Of a stretch of DNA of 64,000 bases, positions 45,741 through 56,335 are shown one piece after another. Each line of letters opens with the position of its first letter. Position 1 is the first letter of the stretch. A program made the position numbers and the translations under genes. Source of the DNA: Clavaria fumosa (taxonomy: Eukaryota; Basidiomycota; Agaricomycetes; Agaricales; Clavariaceae); the NCBI GenBank assembly GCA_951802425.1, contig OX637805.1, positions 496,001-560,000 of the forward strand, given 5' to 3'. The notes under the pieces were generated by a model. The model saw only the letters and a list, made by a program, of their open reading frames with translations. It was not told the DNA's origin and made no database searches.

Positions 45741-45775
45741 TCTCCTCCTCTCCTCCTCCTCTCCTCCACATCGTG
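45741..45775 (+). promoter_or_regulatory. Pyrimidine-rich tract upstream of the Hsp70 start
   Basis: A run of TCTCCTCCTC-type sequence lies about 20-50 bases before the ATG at 45791. Such CT-rich tracts are common near the transcription start of strongly expressed filamentous-fungal genes. The 211-base gap is shared with the divergent APH-domain gene. Confidence 0.4.
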
Positions 45776-45790
45776 TGCGACTCTTAGCGC

Positions 45791-48331
45791 ATGTTCGCCC
45801 TTGCTCGTTGTCTGCTTGTCCCTGCAACCCATGCGGGCAGGTTCTCAGTACGTCCTTCCTTCCTTAACCATTCTCTGTCATCTGGACGCGAAGTCTTTAA
45901 CAGGCATGCGCGCCTCGATCACTCATCGCAAGAAATATGAATTCAAAAGTCTCCGGTATGTACAGATGACCTGTGACCGAGCTTTCTATGAATTAGGCTG
46001 TGTTTTGTAGGTCCTGTAGTTGGCATTGATCTGGGTACAACGAATTCTTGCGTCTCTGTGATGGAAGGCAAGTCGTCCAAGGTGATCGAAAATGCAGAAG
46101 GCGCGCGGACGACCCCGTCTGTTGTTGCTTTCACAAAGCACGGGGAACGTTTGGTTGGCTTGCCTGCTAAGCGGCAGGCCGTTGTCAACGCTACCAACAC
46201 TGTTTTCGCCTTCAAGCGACTCATCGGACGGCAGTTTAAGGATAAGGAGGTGCAAGAAGACATTAAGCATTGGTAGGGACACTGGAAAGCATGAGAAACG
46301 TGACTTATTTTCTCTGATTAAATTTGACTTCAAGGCCATTCAAGGTAGTACCTAACGCGGACGGCCGACCAGCTGTCGAGGTCGAATCTGAGGGCAAGAG
46401 AAGAAAATTTGTGGGTACAACAACGTACGAGATAATGTATCATGCTGAATCCGGTGTTTAGTCTTCCGAAGAACTGTCGTCGATGGTTTTGGCGAAGATG
46501 CGGGAGACGGCTGAGCAATATCTCAATAAAAAAGTGAAGTGAGTACTAAACATACTCTCTTCAACCAATTTTAACGCCTTGTACTTAGCCATGCAGTCAT
46601 TACGGTTCCTGCCTACTTCAATGATGCGCAACGACAAGCAACGAAGGATGCTGGTCAAATTGCAGGTCTTGACGTATTACGCGTCATCAACGAACCGACA
46701 GCTGCAGCTCTCGCTTACGGATTAGACCGCTCCGAGTCTTCAATCATTGCCGTCTATGATTTGGGTGGCGGGACATTCGATATCTCGATTTTGGAAATGC
46801 AAAAGGGCGTCTTTGAGGTCAAATCCACTAATGGCGATACTCATCTTGGTGGTGAAGATTTCGACATCACTCTGGTTAATCATATCTTGAAGGATTTCAA
46901 GAAGGAATCAGGCATAGATCTCAGCGGCGATAGAATGGCCATCCAGCGTATCCGTGAAGCGGCAGAGAAAGCGAAGATTGAATTATCGTCGACCACGCAA
47001 ACTGAGATTAACCTCCCCTTCATCACTGCGGACGCCAGCGGGCCACGCCATATAAACATGCGGCTTTTGCGCTCGCAATTTGAGGCCCTGGTGCAGCCGT
47101 TGGTACAGCGAACTGTCGAACCCTGCAAGAAGGCCTTGGCTGATGCTGGCGTGAAACCGAGCGAGATCGACGAGGTCATTCTGGTTGGTGGGATGACGCG
47201 CATGCCTAAGGTTGTTGAGACGGTCAAATCAATTTTCGGCAGGGAACCCAGCAAAGGTGTCAACCCAGATGAGGCTGTCGCTATCGGTGCTTCAATCCAA
47301 GGTGGTGTGCTCGCTGGCAACGTGACGGATATTCTGCTGTTGGACGTTACCCCGCTATCTCTCGGTGAGCTTGTCTCGGACTCGTATCACTCGACTACCT
47401 TTTTGAGCCCTATATCGTCGCACAGGCATCGAGACTCTCGGTGGCATTATGACCAAGCTCATCAATCGCAACACCACAATCCCGACGAAAAAGTCGCAGG
47501 TCTTCTCTACCGCCGCGGATGGGCAGACGGCAATCGAGGTTAAAATCTACCAGGGCGAGCGAGAGCTTGTGCGCGACAACAAACTGCTTGGCAACTTCAA
47601 TCTTGTTGGTATTCCCCCGGCGCCAAAGGGAGTTCCTCAAATTGAAATCACCTTTGACATCGATGCTGGTGTGTGACTTTCACACCCATTTTTTTGGACC
47701 AGCAGTTGACGAAAAGGCCAGATGGTATCGTCCACGTGATGGCAAAGGACAAGGCAACGGGCAAGGACCAATCCATGACGATCGCATCCTCGTCTGGTTT
47801 GAACGAGAAGGACATTGAGAAGATGGTCTCGGACGCTGAACAGTTTGCGGAGAGCGACAAGGCTCGGCGCTCACTCATCGAGGAGTCGAACAAGGCCGAG
47901 TCAGTGTGCGCCGATACTGAGAAAGGTTCGGCAATGCGTTGTACCCGTTCAGAATCACGCTCATCCACCGGCTTTTCGTGTGACTACAGCAATGAACGAT
48001 TTCAAGGATCAGGTAGACGCGGCTGAGAAAGAAAAGGTTACGAAGCTCGTTGGGGAGCTGCGTGAGCTGGCGGTCAAAGGTCAATCGGGTGACGCGTCGA
48101 TCACGTCTGAGACTCTCAGGGAAAAAATCAATGAGACGCAGCAGGCATCCCTTGGGCTCTTCCAGAAGGTACATTCCCCGCAGTCTCGCCCTTTTATTAA
48201 CTTTCCTCACTTGCTTCGCACAAACGCAGGTGTACGAGAAGCGCGCAAAGGAAGAAGCTGCGTCCTCGTCGTCATCGGCGGATTCAAGTGAAGCCAGCGA
48301 ACAGGACAAGGACAAGGGCAAAAAAGACTGA
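45791..48331 (+). CDS. SSC1: Mitochondrial Hsp70 chaperone
   Basis: This is the matrix Hsp70 that drives protein import (as the TIM23 motor) and folding. A short basic presequence begins [16 protein letters not shown] and continues after an intron with [13 protein letters not shown]. The nucleotide-binding domain starts [20 protein letters not shown], then [53 protein letters not shown] and [15 protein letters not shown]. The substrate domain has [20 protein letters not shown] (spliced near 47365-47427) and [39 protein letters not shown] follows across a short intron near 47670-47718. The lid includes [20 protein letters not shown] and ends with a Ser/Glu/Lys-rich tail ([13 protein letters not shown]). 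[14 protein letters not shown] and the presequence place it in the DnaK/Ssc1 group, not the cytosolic one. Complete. Confidence 0.93.
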
Positions 48332-48835
48332 ACATCAGTTCTCACTACTTATCCATGACGTCTCTTCTACGCTCCTTTCACCGATGTTTTTTTTTGGATC
48401 GGTTACATCACTCATTCGCTAGAAGCAAGCCATAGGCTTGCTCCCTCACGCGTAAATTTTCCCAACTCACCCGCACCCATTTTGCGTATTGCTATCTGAC
48501 AACCAACCTCGCAACATCCCCACTCAGCCTAAAATTTTCTTTAGCCTCTTACATGCTCTATGTGTAGCACATAATGCAGTACAGGTAACCTTGTTCTCCA
48601 GGGGGCGCACGGTTGGTCTGCCTTTGGGTGAACATAGGCAATTCGCGTCTCATGATGAAGGTCTTTTATCAGTGAAGACTGCTTTGTTCCCACCGAACCC
48701 TGCCGTAAGGCAAAAGGGTCGTAAAACAGAGATGCACCATGCCTCACCGACGGAATAGGATGTCGCCCTCTGGTGTGAATAATCGTTACAGCAGTGGCGG
48801 GGTAAGAGCAGACGTTTTGAAGCATTCCGGGAAAC
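48332..48835. other. Intergenic, 3' regions of convergent genes
   Basis: The Hsp70 gene ends at 48331 and the dynactin gene ends at 48836 on the other strand. Nothing coding is recognised. A run of T residues near 48385-48395 may be part of the Hsp70 3' untranslated region. Confidence 0.5.
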
Positions 48836-49637
48836 TCAAGACCGAGCGCTGGTCTCTAAGGGCTGGAACCGGGTGTAATATTGTTTAGTCGCGGCTTCAA
48901 CCACGTCTTGAGTGGACTCTGGTAGGTCTTCCACGAAGCGGCCTTTGAAAGAAGAAGCTTTAGTTACAGTTTTGGAGAGACGAAGAGGTGAGACCTGGTG
49001 AGCCCGCGAACAAGGCAAGTGCGGGTACAACAGTATTGGGCGCGAGGACAGTGTTGTCAGCGATTTTGGCGCAGTCCTTGATGATGGTAAATTTGCCCTG
49101 CAGTTCAACCAAACGATGTATGCAAAATCGATCAAAGAATCGTGGAGGGGCAATGGAAGGAAGGAAACACAAACGATAATGCAATTCTTGCCGATCTCGA
49201 CGTGGTTGCCGACGGTGGCGGCCTCGATGACGGTGCCCGCGCCGATATGGACGTGGTCGCCGATCTTCATGGGGTAGTAGTTGAAGTTGCCACGATAGGT
49301 CTTGTACGGTGGTCTTTGGGAGGGTCAACTTGTGAGATGCAAAGGAGGTTGAGGCTAACCTCATGACGCATCCTTCGCCTACCAGGCAGTATCTCCCTAG
49401 TGAAATCACGACAGCATGACCTGGGCCAGTACGCCTCAAGTCCCCTCGAATGATAGCACCACTAGAGATAATGGTCTTGCCGCCGAGGATGATGTTCTGT
49501 GGTCCAGCGATGGTGGCGCGCCGAGAGACCTTGTTACCCGTGTCCTGCGAAAGGATTCAGTGTTTTTACGGATAAATTCGATACAGAATTACAGTTTCAA
49601 TGAATTCAGCTTTGGAGTAATATATTGGAGGCTCCAT
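48836..49637 (-). CDS. Dynactin subunit 5 (p25)
   Basis: This is a pointed-end subunit of dynactin, which links cargo such as endosomes to dynein. It has the left-handed beta-helix fold of hexapeptide-repeat proteins. The start MEPPIYYSKAEFIET is followed after an intron (donor at 49593) by DTGNKVSRRATIAGPQNIIL, GGKTIISSGAIIRGDLRR and YCLVGEGCVMR. PPYKTYRGNFNYYPMKIGDH, VHIGAGTVIEAATVGNHVEI, GKNCIIGK and FTIIKDCAKIADNTVLAPNT follow. VVPALALFAGSPG and, after a last intron, RFVEDLPESTQDVVEAATKQ with a stop at 48836 complete it. The hexapeptide repeats ([IV]-G-x4) are visible throughout. Length about 195 residues, as expected. The start is 117 bases from the divergent LSM4 start, so the two probably share a promoter region. 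Confidence 0.92.
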
Positions 49638-49754
49638 CTTTTCAGCCCGTTTGACGACAACGAGCGCGAGAAAGGCAACCAACGGGGAACGCTTGCAGTA
49701 GTCCGAAAAGGCGTTTTGGACAAATCCTACGCGTTCATCGCTTCGCTAGCGACG

Positions 49755-50306
49755 ATGGTCAGTCAACACATGCTAGCACACTGTCACCCTACTGAACGTC
49801 TTTCCATAGCTCCCTCTCTCGCTGCTGAATGCAGCACAGAATAAGCCCATGGTACGTCTCGAAATATTCTGCTTTTAGGCGCTAACTTCATTTCGCGCTC
49901 AAGATGGTCGAGCTCAAGAACGGAGAGACTTTCAATGGACATCTCGTCAACTGCGACAATTTCATGAACATCACGCTGCGCGAGGTTTACCAGACTAGTC
50001 CCGAGGGTGATAGGTTCTGGAAGGTCAAAGAGTGTTACATCCGGGGAAGCACTGTGAGTGCGCATGACGAGTACACGAGCGAATAGAAAAGGCATCTCCT
50101 TCCAGATCAAATACCTGCAAGTCCCTAATGCTCTCCTGAAAGAGGAGCAAGAAAAGTCTAGGGTAGCATTACGCTCAAAAAATATTCCTTCTCGCGGTAA
50201 GAAGTTCGCAAGCACACTTACTCCTCCGCTCAAACATGTTCGTCAGGCGTCGGGCGTGGTGGTGCCCAGCGAGGTACGCTTGCCTTTCTTATTCTCCACA
50301 GGCTAG
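49755..50306 (+). CDS. LSM4: U6 snRNA-associated Sm-like protein Lsm4
   Basis: This is a subunit of the Lsm2-8 ring (U6 snRNA, splicing) and the Lsm1-7 ring (mRNA decay). The first exon carries only the ATG (49755-49757), followed at once by an intron. The second exon gives [14 protein letters not shown]. The Sm1 motif is [20 protein letters not shown] with [10 protein letters not shown], then [15 protein letters not shown]. After an intron ending near 50105 comes the Sm2 part [20 protein letters not shown] short RG tail ([12 protein letters not shown]) is built from a 25-base exon and a final 5-base exon, GC plus TAG (50302-50306). Most Lsm4 proteins have longer RG tails. All joins keep frame. 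The very small terminal exons explain why a simple open-frame scan misses this gene. Confidence 0.85.
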
Positions 50307-50607
50307 TTGGTGTTGATTTGGATATAATTAGGACGTGGAGGTACGCGACCACTGCTACGTTCGAGAGGTCGGAGAGGCCCTTGAAACTCTCATCGTTTTG
50401 TATATTTCTGTCCTGTCCATTCTCTTCAAGGGGTACGAGCCCTCGACATCCAAACATGGTGAGCGACGCGCTCGGTTTTCGCTGTGTAGATAGCTCTCCC
50501 ATGACAGCAGACTCAGCATGATTAGATTAGAATAGTACGGACGTATTTTGAATTGACGGATGAGAAAATGCACGTCGTTGACAGAGACGACCGACAGCAT
50601 CTTTGTT

Positions 50608-50641
<34 letters not shown>

Positions 50642-50654
50642 CCTACAAGTGCCT
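50307..50654. other. Intergenic with a GACAAC microsatellite
   Basis: No gene is supported. A perfect hexanucleotide array, (GACAAC) with five and a half units, lies at 50608-50640 just before the TMEM70-like start codon. It is therefore probably in the 5' untranslated region or promoter. Confidence 0.6.
50608..50640 (+). repeat. GACAAC hexanucleotide microsatellite
   Basis: Five and a half exact copies of gacaac in a row, 15 bases upstream of the ATG at 50655. Confidence 0.95.
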
Positions 50655-51446
50655 ATGCCGGCAACGCCATGGGCAGCGCTCCTTTGCTCCTCAGGCAGAA
50701 TACGTAGTCGCGGTGTGTTTTCTTTTTCCAACTCCAATCTTCATCCAGCCTCGCGAACCCGACCAAGACTTTTGCGCTGCTACTCTTCCTCCCCGACGAG
50801 TGCAGAACACCATGAATCTCGTTCACCAACCCCATCACCATCTCCACCGCCTAGCACTGTCGTTGAAGACATCTACCGTGGCCCGTTCGCGCGCACCTAC
50901 CGACACCTGAAGCTCTTCTCGCTGTCCTCGCTCGGGCTTTCGTGCGCGTTCACCCCGCTCCTCCTCACTCTCGACTCGCCCCTCCCGACGGCCGCGCGTC
51001 TGGCGCTCGCAGGCACAGCACTCTTCGCAAGCAGTGCTTCCACCGCGCTCATCGCCTGGTGCGGCCGGCCGTATGTCTTGACTCTGCGGAACCTCGACGA
51101 CGGCACTGGCGGTTTGGAGATGACAACGATGACGATGCTCCTCAAGCCGCGTATAACGCGCGTGTATGACAGGGATTTTTTGGTCTCCGCCACCCGCCCC
51201 TTCGCGACGTGGATGCTTGCGGAGAGTATCGTGCTTCCTCCAGACCGCATCAGCGGAACCGTCGCACATTCGGAGACTGTCGCCGAAACATTCGACCACC
51301 ACGGCGAGGTTCTCGGCCGCTGGATCGTCAAGTGGGATGACACCGGCAAAGGTGTCTGCTATGGAGTCGGAAAAATTGTTCGGTGCGTTCGGTTCCTTTC
51401 TCTTTCGCCCCTCCAAACGATCTCATCGAGTATAAAGGCATTTTAA
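50655..51446 (+). CDS. TMEM70/TMEM186/TMEM223-family mitochondrial membrane protein
   Basis: This is a mitochondrial inner-membrane protein of the family whose animal members help assemble respiratory complexes (TMEM70 for ATP synthase). A long Arg/Ser-rich N-terminus (SRTRPRLLRCYSSSPTSAEH) looks like an import signal. The conserved core follows: YRGPFARTYRHLKLFSLSSL then GLSCAFTPLLLTLDSPLP. A second hydrophobic helix (ARLALAGTALFASSASTALI) leads into AWCGRPYVLTLRNLD and TMLLKPRITRVYDRDFLVSA. The two helices joined by a short loop are typical. The frame is open to 51446 after KIVR, but a donor-like GT near 51379 could lead to another exon. In-frame start at ATG 50655. Confidence 0.8.
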   Translation: MPATPWAALLCSSGRIRSRGVFSFSNSNLHPASRTRPRLLRCYSSSPTSAEHHESRSPTPSPSPPPSTVVEDIYRGPFARTYRHLKLFSLSSLGLSCAFTPLLLTLDSPLPTAARLALAGTALFASSASTALIAWCGRPYVLTLRNLDDGTGGLEMTTMTMLLKPRITRVYDRDFLVSATRPFATWMLAESIVLPPDRISGTVAHSETVAETFDHHGEVLGRWIVKWDDTGKGVCYGVGKIVRCVRFLSLSPLQTISSSIKAF

Positions 51447-51631
51447 TGTTCATACCGAGCTCCTACAAGTGTGATAGGATGTTTTGTGTATATCGCGCTC
51501 ATATCTTGTCGTAACGCATTACCATTCTCTCTCACTTCCATCTGGCTGGTCACAACTTCGCCTTAATCTGGCGGATCTGCGCCCCTTTCATGCTCTCGTC
51601 TGGCAAAAGAGAAAGCAAAGCCATCACACTA

Positions 51632-54154
51632 TTAAAAGATGCCGCATTCAAACATCATGCAATGAGACCACGCACAATTGTCGTCGTACAAGCGATCGGC
51701 TGGGACAGACGCTATATGAGCATGTATATTGGACGTATCCACCATCTCTGGCACGACCTCCCGCAACGTGCGCGCGCCTAAAAGGCGCATGTTCATTTCA
51801 AACTCGTCCTGAAGAGACGAGGATAAACTTGAGCTCATATGACCAAGCCATGAGATATTATCGTAAAAAGTGCTCACATGCAAAATCTGGAGCGCTTTAT
51901 TGACGCCTTCTTCGCCATACGCTGACATCGCGTACAGGAACGGCCGACCCACACCAACTTCGCCGTGAACCACCCATGCAGAACGTCAGCCACCTCCATG
52001 GAACAATTGAAACAAGAAAAGGAAAAGCGCACCAGCCGTGGCGCCCAACGCTACCGCCTTGAGCACGTCTGTTGCGCGGCGCACGCCTCCGTCGACAAAC
52101 AACTGGAAGCGCTCACTCGGAAATGCGAGGTTGCGCCGTATGCGCAGCTGCTTAACGACCTCGACGAGCACCTCCAGACCAGAGCGCGCAAAGTCGAGTT
52201 GTCGCCCGCCGTGATTTGAGAGCACGACGCCCGCAAGATCGTGATCATATGCCTCCAGCGCGTCCTGTAAGCGAGTGGGGCATAGATAAGATAAACGCGA
52301 ACACGAAGGGTGAACAAATGCGAGCGGACCTCCCAGCATTGAACACCCTTCAGTATCAGTGGCACTGTGATGCATGCCGTCAGCAAGAGAAAAGGTACAC
52401 CAAGGGTAAGATGTGCTTTTGGTGATCCCCTTAAACCAGGCCACATCATCCCAGTTCAGGCCTGGATCTATGAAAGACTTTACGAATGATTTTAAGCACA
52501 TGCTCAGGAGCCAAAGAACCATTGATGAGACGGACGCTTATAGCTCTCGCTGCACCCTGGGTGCGATCGACATTTCCCACACCTGACTTACGGACCTCTG
52601 CCGGATCTTCTGCCTCAAATTTCATCCGCATGTCCTTAAAACGAGGTATCCATTAGACGGCGAAGGCCTTAACAAACGAGCATTCAGAAGCGAGACCTTC
52701 TCTCGCCGGCCGAGCTGCGGTGCATCAACAGTGATGAACAGCCCTTTGATACCTCGCTTTTCCGCGTGCTCGACGATACGTTTCGTGATCTCACGATTCT
52801 TGTTCACGTACCTAAGAGCGAAGGTAAGAGTCCACATCCTAGTTCTCTACGTAAACGGGAGGGCTTACAACTGTAAAAATTGGACCTGCCCTTCCTGTGC
52901 GGTGTCCACCATCTCATCAAACGCACATGACGCCAGAGTGGGTATCTGCATGAAGTCGGATCACAAACTCAATAGAATTGAAATAAAGGGTGCATTATAA
53001 GCGTGATTGCGAAGTCTCACCATCTGTATTAAGCCGTGCTTTCCCGCGGCTCGTGTTAAATTGAGCTCGCCGTCTGGGTGGCCTAGCTTGCCAAGAGCTG
53101 TTGCCGTCTAATCATGGACTCATCAACGTTAAAAGACGAGAACGAGACGGGGGACGCGGCCCCAAACGCACAATGTAGATGGGCATACTGGACGGGTAGC
53201 CCAAGATATGTGTTGACCAATCCACCCTGGTCACGTCACGCATGACCCGTGGCCTGAACCAGACTCTAGCGGCGCATTCATTTCGACGGTGGCTCCGGCT
53301 CAGACGCAAGAAACGGAAGTGCAGAGAAGACGTACCGGTGGTAGGCAGCGTGGTTCTCACGGAGGGTGATCTCGTCGTCGGCAGCTGAGGAGTAGTACGC
53401 CCAGGCCCTCTCAGGCATGACCAACCTCGCAATCGCCTGCCAGAGGTGGCTTCATTAGGGCGGGGCAACGATTTCCCAAGGATGGGCCTGTGGCTGACCT
53501 CGAAGTCGTGCAAACTTAGGATCTCAGACAGCGGGGGCCGCTTGGACACGCGGTCCTGACGTGCCTTTTCCGCATCCGTGAGAGGGGGCGGTGCTGTCTT
53601 CGCGGCGTAGCGATGTTCAGCGGCGGGTGGCTTGAGCACACCAATGCTTAGCGAAGAGAGAAGAGATTCTGAGGTTCTGAACCAAAACAAGAGAATAAGG
53701 CATGGTGAGCTCACTGCTTCTCGGGAGGCAGGTTTGTAGTGATGGCGTCAGGTGGATGTATGGGGTCATATTCGTCCCTACTTGATATTGAAGATCCCAA
53801 GCGAGCGCCGCCAACAGGGTGCTCACGTTGCGTCCTTTCCTGCGTATTTGAGTATGATCTGACTTCCGCCTGCTCCGATCCGTCGCTCGTCAAAGTTCAT
53901 TGAGAAACGGAATCTGTTTGTTGAGTCGCGTACCCGGATGCTCTACGCAAGGCGAGATAAGCACAGGATCATCCAAAAGCCTCAATACTGACCATCCAGG
54001 AATTCAGTCACGTCGTACACTTTCCCTGGTCGACCGTGAGGTTGTGAGACGGGGAGGATAAAGACGTGACTGTACCATGAACAATAATCCAGCAGCTCTC
54101 CCTGCTGTTGTGCTGGGCTACTGTCTGGGCTGAAATGAGTTCTGGTCCGGACAT
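51632..54154 (-). CDS. CYB2: L-lactate dehydrogenase, flavocytochrome b2
   Basis: This FMN- and heme-containing enzyme oxidises L-lactate to pyruvate and passes electrons to cytochrome c in the mitochondrial intermembrane space. The start [20 protein letters not shown] is followed by the cytochrome b5 core [17 protein letters not shown], built across a 49-base intron. [19 protein letters not shown] and [20 protein letters not shown] (linker) follow. The FMN domain contains [17 protein letters not shown] and [71 protein letters not shown] and [18 protein letters not shown] (catalytic His) follow. [20 protein letters not shown] then [20 protein letters not shown] complete it. No clear presequence is visible at the chosen start. 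About twelve introns are needed. Confidence 0.9.
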
Positions 54155-54988
54155 ACGACGAGATGGTTGAGCTTGAACTCTTGACCTTCGCCCGAGGGCC
54201 AGTCACGTGTGTCATGAAGAATAGGCTCTACTCGTCCTCGTTCCTGCCAACTCTCGACGACTTGCACACCTGAGTGGCAAACGAGGTAGTACTCGTTCTA
54301 GAGCCCGCAGGAAGAGGAATTTTCCAATTCTCAAGTCGCTTCACAGGATGCTATGGCCCTTGTCTCCGGTCACGGCGCATCGATGGAACCAAATTGTCGC
54401 GCTTTGTGCTCTGCAAAACGCCATACCTTACGATTGCGCCAAGTCCAAAAATATAGCATGGGGTCTAGTTGAAATTGCGTCCGCAATCCTACCATGCGAT
54501 GTGCTAATGTGAGGCTAGCGCAAGTTCAAACCGACAAACGCAACACCATTTACCTCGCCAAGAGGGATTTCGAGGCGGGGCGACGACGAGCCCAAACAGG
54601 CACTCCTCTTTTCAATGATGAATTCCTGCCTAACCCATTTTGGGCTCTTCCTTTGTTGGTGTCAAACCAGGAACCGAATCCGTATCTCGTTCACGGCGCG
54701 CGTAGATTGCCGGCGGTATGTCGTCTGTCCCTGGATGGTCAACGAGGCGCTTCAGTAGCCGTGAATGCTCTGCTACTCTTTGGGCGCCCTTGTACTCGTT
54801 CTTTCGCAGTGCTTCAGGCGAAATTAGGCATACCGCAATCTTCCTGATTCTATGGTTCCTTTGATCGACGCCTTTCAGGCACTCGTTGACCCCGAATACG
54901 AAAGTGTTCGAGGCATCCTCCTTTGGCGCTGCCGCTTCAGGACGTACCTTTGGTTTCCCCGACCGCTACACTTCTTGTACCTTCGATG
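54155..54988. other. Intergenic between divergent genes
   Basis: This separates the flavocytochrome gene from the repeat-peptide gene. A 117-codon plus-strand frame (54494-54847) has no recognisable feature. The last part carries the promoter of the peptide precursor. Confidence 0.4.
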
Positions 54989-54995
54989 TATAAAA
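54989..54995 (+). promoter_or_regulatory. TATA box of the repeat-peptide gene
   Basis: A perfect TATAAAA lies 120 bases upstream of the ATG at 55115, in the expected position for a strongly expressed, regulated fungal gene. The intervening leader has CT-rich stretches (ctctctcgctc near 55064-55090). Confidence 0.65.
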
Positions 54996-55114
54996 GGCGA
55001 CATCGAGGACACCAATTCCCAGCGCTCCTCAGCTAGCAACGGGCAACCCAGTCGTTTAGACAAGCTCTCTCGCTCATACACCGCTCTCGCTCTCACAAAC
55101 ACACACTTTTCGCG

Positions 55115-55944
55115 ATGCAATCCAAGATCTTCGTCCTCCTTGCTATCTTGGGCGGTAAGCCTGCTTCCAGGCCAACTTCTTTATTCTGCTTGCTCACTTC
55201 CTTTCTTCAGCTGCCCACCTTGCCCCAGCCGCCCCTCTCCCGCTAACTGACTTGCTCGCCGCGCGCGCACCTGAGCCTGAGCCTGTATGCCTCAGAGGTA
55301 TCTGCAACCGCGAGGCTGCACCAGAGCCCGAACCCGAACCGGTTTGCCTCAGAGGCATTTGCAATCGCGAAGCTGCACCAGAGCCCGAACCCGAACCCGT
55401 TTGCCTCAGAGGCATCTGCAACCGCGAGGCTGCACCGGAGCCCGAACCCGAACCCGTTTGCCTCAGAGGCATTTGCAATCGCGAGGCTGCACCGGAGCCC
55501 GAACCCGAACCCGAACCCGTTTGCCTCAGAGGCATCTGCAACCGCGAGGCTGCACCGGAGCCCGAACCCGAACCCGTTTGCCTCAGAGGCATCTGCAATC
55601 GCGAGGCTGCACCGGAGCCCGAACCCGAACCCGTTTGCCTCAGGGGCATTTGCAACCGCGAGGCTGCACCTGAGCCCGAACCCGAACCCGTTTGCCTCAG
55701 AGGCATCTGCAATCGCGAGGCTGCACCGGAGCCCGAACCAGAACCCGTTTGCCTCAGGGGCATTTGCAACCGCGAGGCTGCACCTGAGCCCGAACCCGAA
55801 CCCGTTTGCCTCAGAGGCGTCTGCAACCGCGAGGCTGCACCTGAGCCCGAACCCGAACCTGTTTGCCTCAGAGGTATCTGCAATCGCGAGGCTGCACCGG
55901 AGCCCGAACCCGAACCCGTTTGCCTCAGAGGCATCTGCAACTAA
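55115..55944 (+). CDS. Secreted precursor with twelve VCLRGICN peptide repeats (alpha-factor-like)
   Basis: Exon 1 (55115-55154) and exon 2 (55211-55944) give a 257-residue protein. Residues 1-20 ([20 protein letters not shown]) form a signal peptide, and a short pro-segment ends LTDLLAAR. Twelve repeats then fill the rest: spacer, VCLRGICN, then Arg-Glu-Ala leading into the next. The protein stops inside the twelfth, after CN. Spacers are AP-EP-EP (first), [10 protein letters not shown] (ten times) and the same with one extra EP (fifth). All are X-Ala or X-Pro dipeptides, as removed by Ste13-type dipeptidyl peptidases after Kex2-type cleavage. Cleavage would be at single Arg, not the usual Lys-Arg. 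Two Cys flank LRGI, so a small disulfide ring is possible, as in ascomycete alpha-type pheromones. Repeat 10 has Val for Ile. The role is unknown: a signalling peptide or a modified (RiPP-like) peptide are the main ideas. Confidence 0.85.
55267..55941 (+). repeat. 57-base tandem repeat, twelve copies
   Basis: The coding repeats are nearly identical at DNA level. Most differences are third-base changes in ggcatttgcaa versus ggcatctgcaa. One unit has 6 extra bases (one Glu-Pro) and the first has 12 fewer. The high DNA identity points to recent amplification or gene conversion. It also explains the long spurious open frames on the minus strand here. Confidence 0.95.
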
Positions 55945-56335
55945 GCCATTTGGTGAGTACAACATATTCGTCTAATAGGCTCTGCAGTTCTCAACCCGCG
56001 TCTGTCATGCAGCTCGCCCAAGCATTTTGCGACCCTTTTCTTCGCTGGTTCTGAAAGTATTCCCTTTATACCATTTCGATCTTCTCGCTACCCTAGTGTA
56101 TCTTTTTGGTTTCACGGCTACGGTTTGGATAACAGTTTGGAATTGTAGCGCTATCATACCACTCCTAGACAGCCGGAAATTTCTCCGCGGTTGTATTGCA
56201 GTCTCCATCTCCTGAATGTATCAATGATTTTTTGTGTACGCGCGGGTTTGCGTCCACATCCATGGCCTCGCCGCATTTGAGAATAACAAGAGAACCTCTC
56301 CATTTTTCATACATTCGGTATACCACAATCAGATC
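55945..56335. other. Intergenic, convergent 3' regions
   Basis: The 3' sequence of the peptide gene (plus) meets that of the methyltransferase gene (minus). No coding feature is recognised. Confidence 0.5.

Noticed and set aside
50835..51416. 193-codon minus-strand frame opposite the TMEM70-like gene
   Set aside because: The plus-strand protein has the conserved family core; the antisense product is low complexity.
55194..55965. Two long minus-strand open frames of about 240 codons across the peptide repeats
   Set aside because: A 57-base repeat without stops in one frame is open in others too. The plus strand has the signal peptide, TATA box and splice sites, so the minus frames are by-products.
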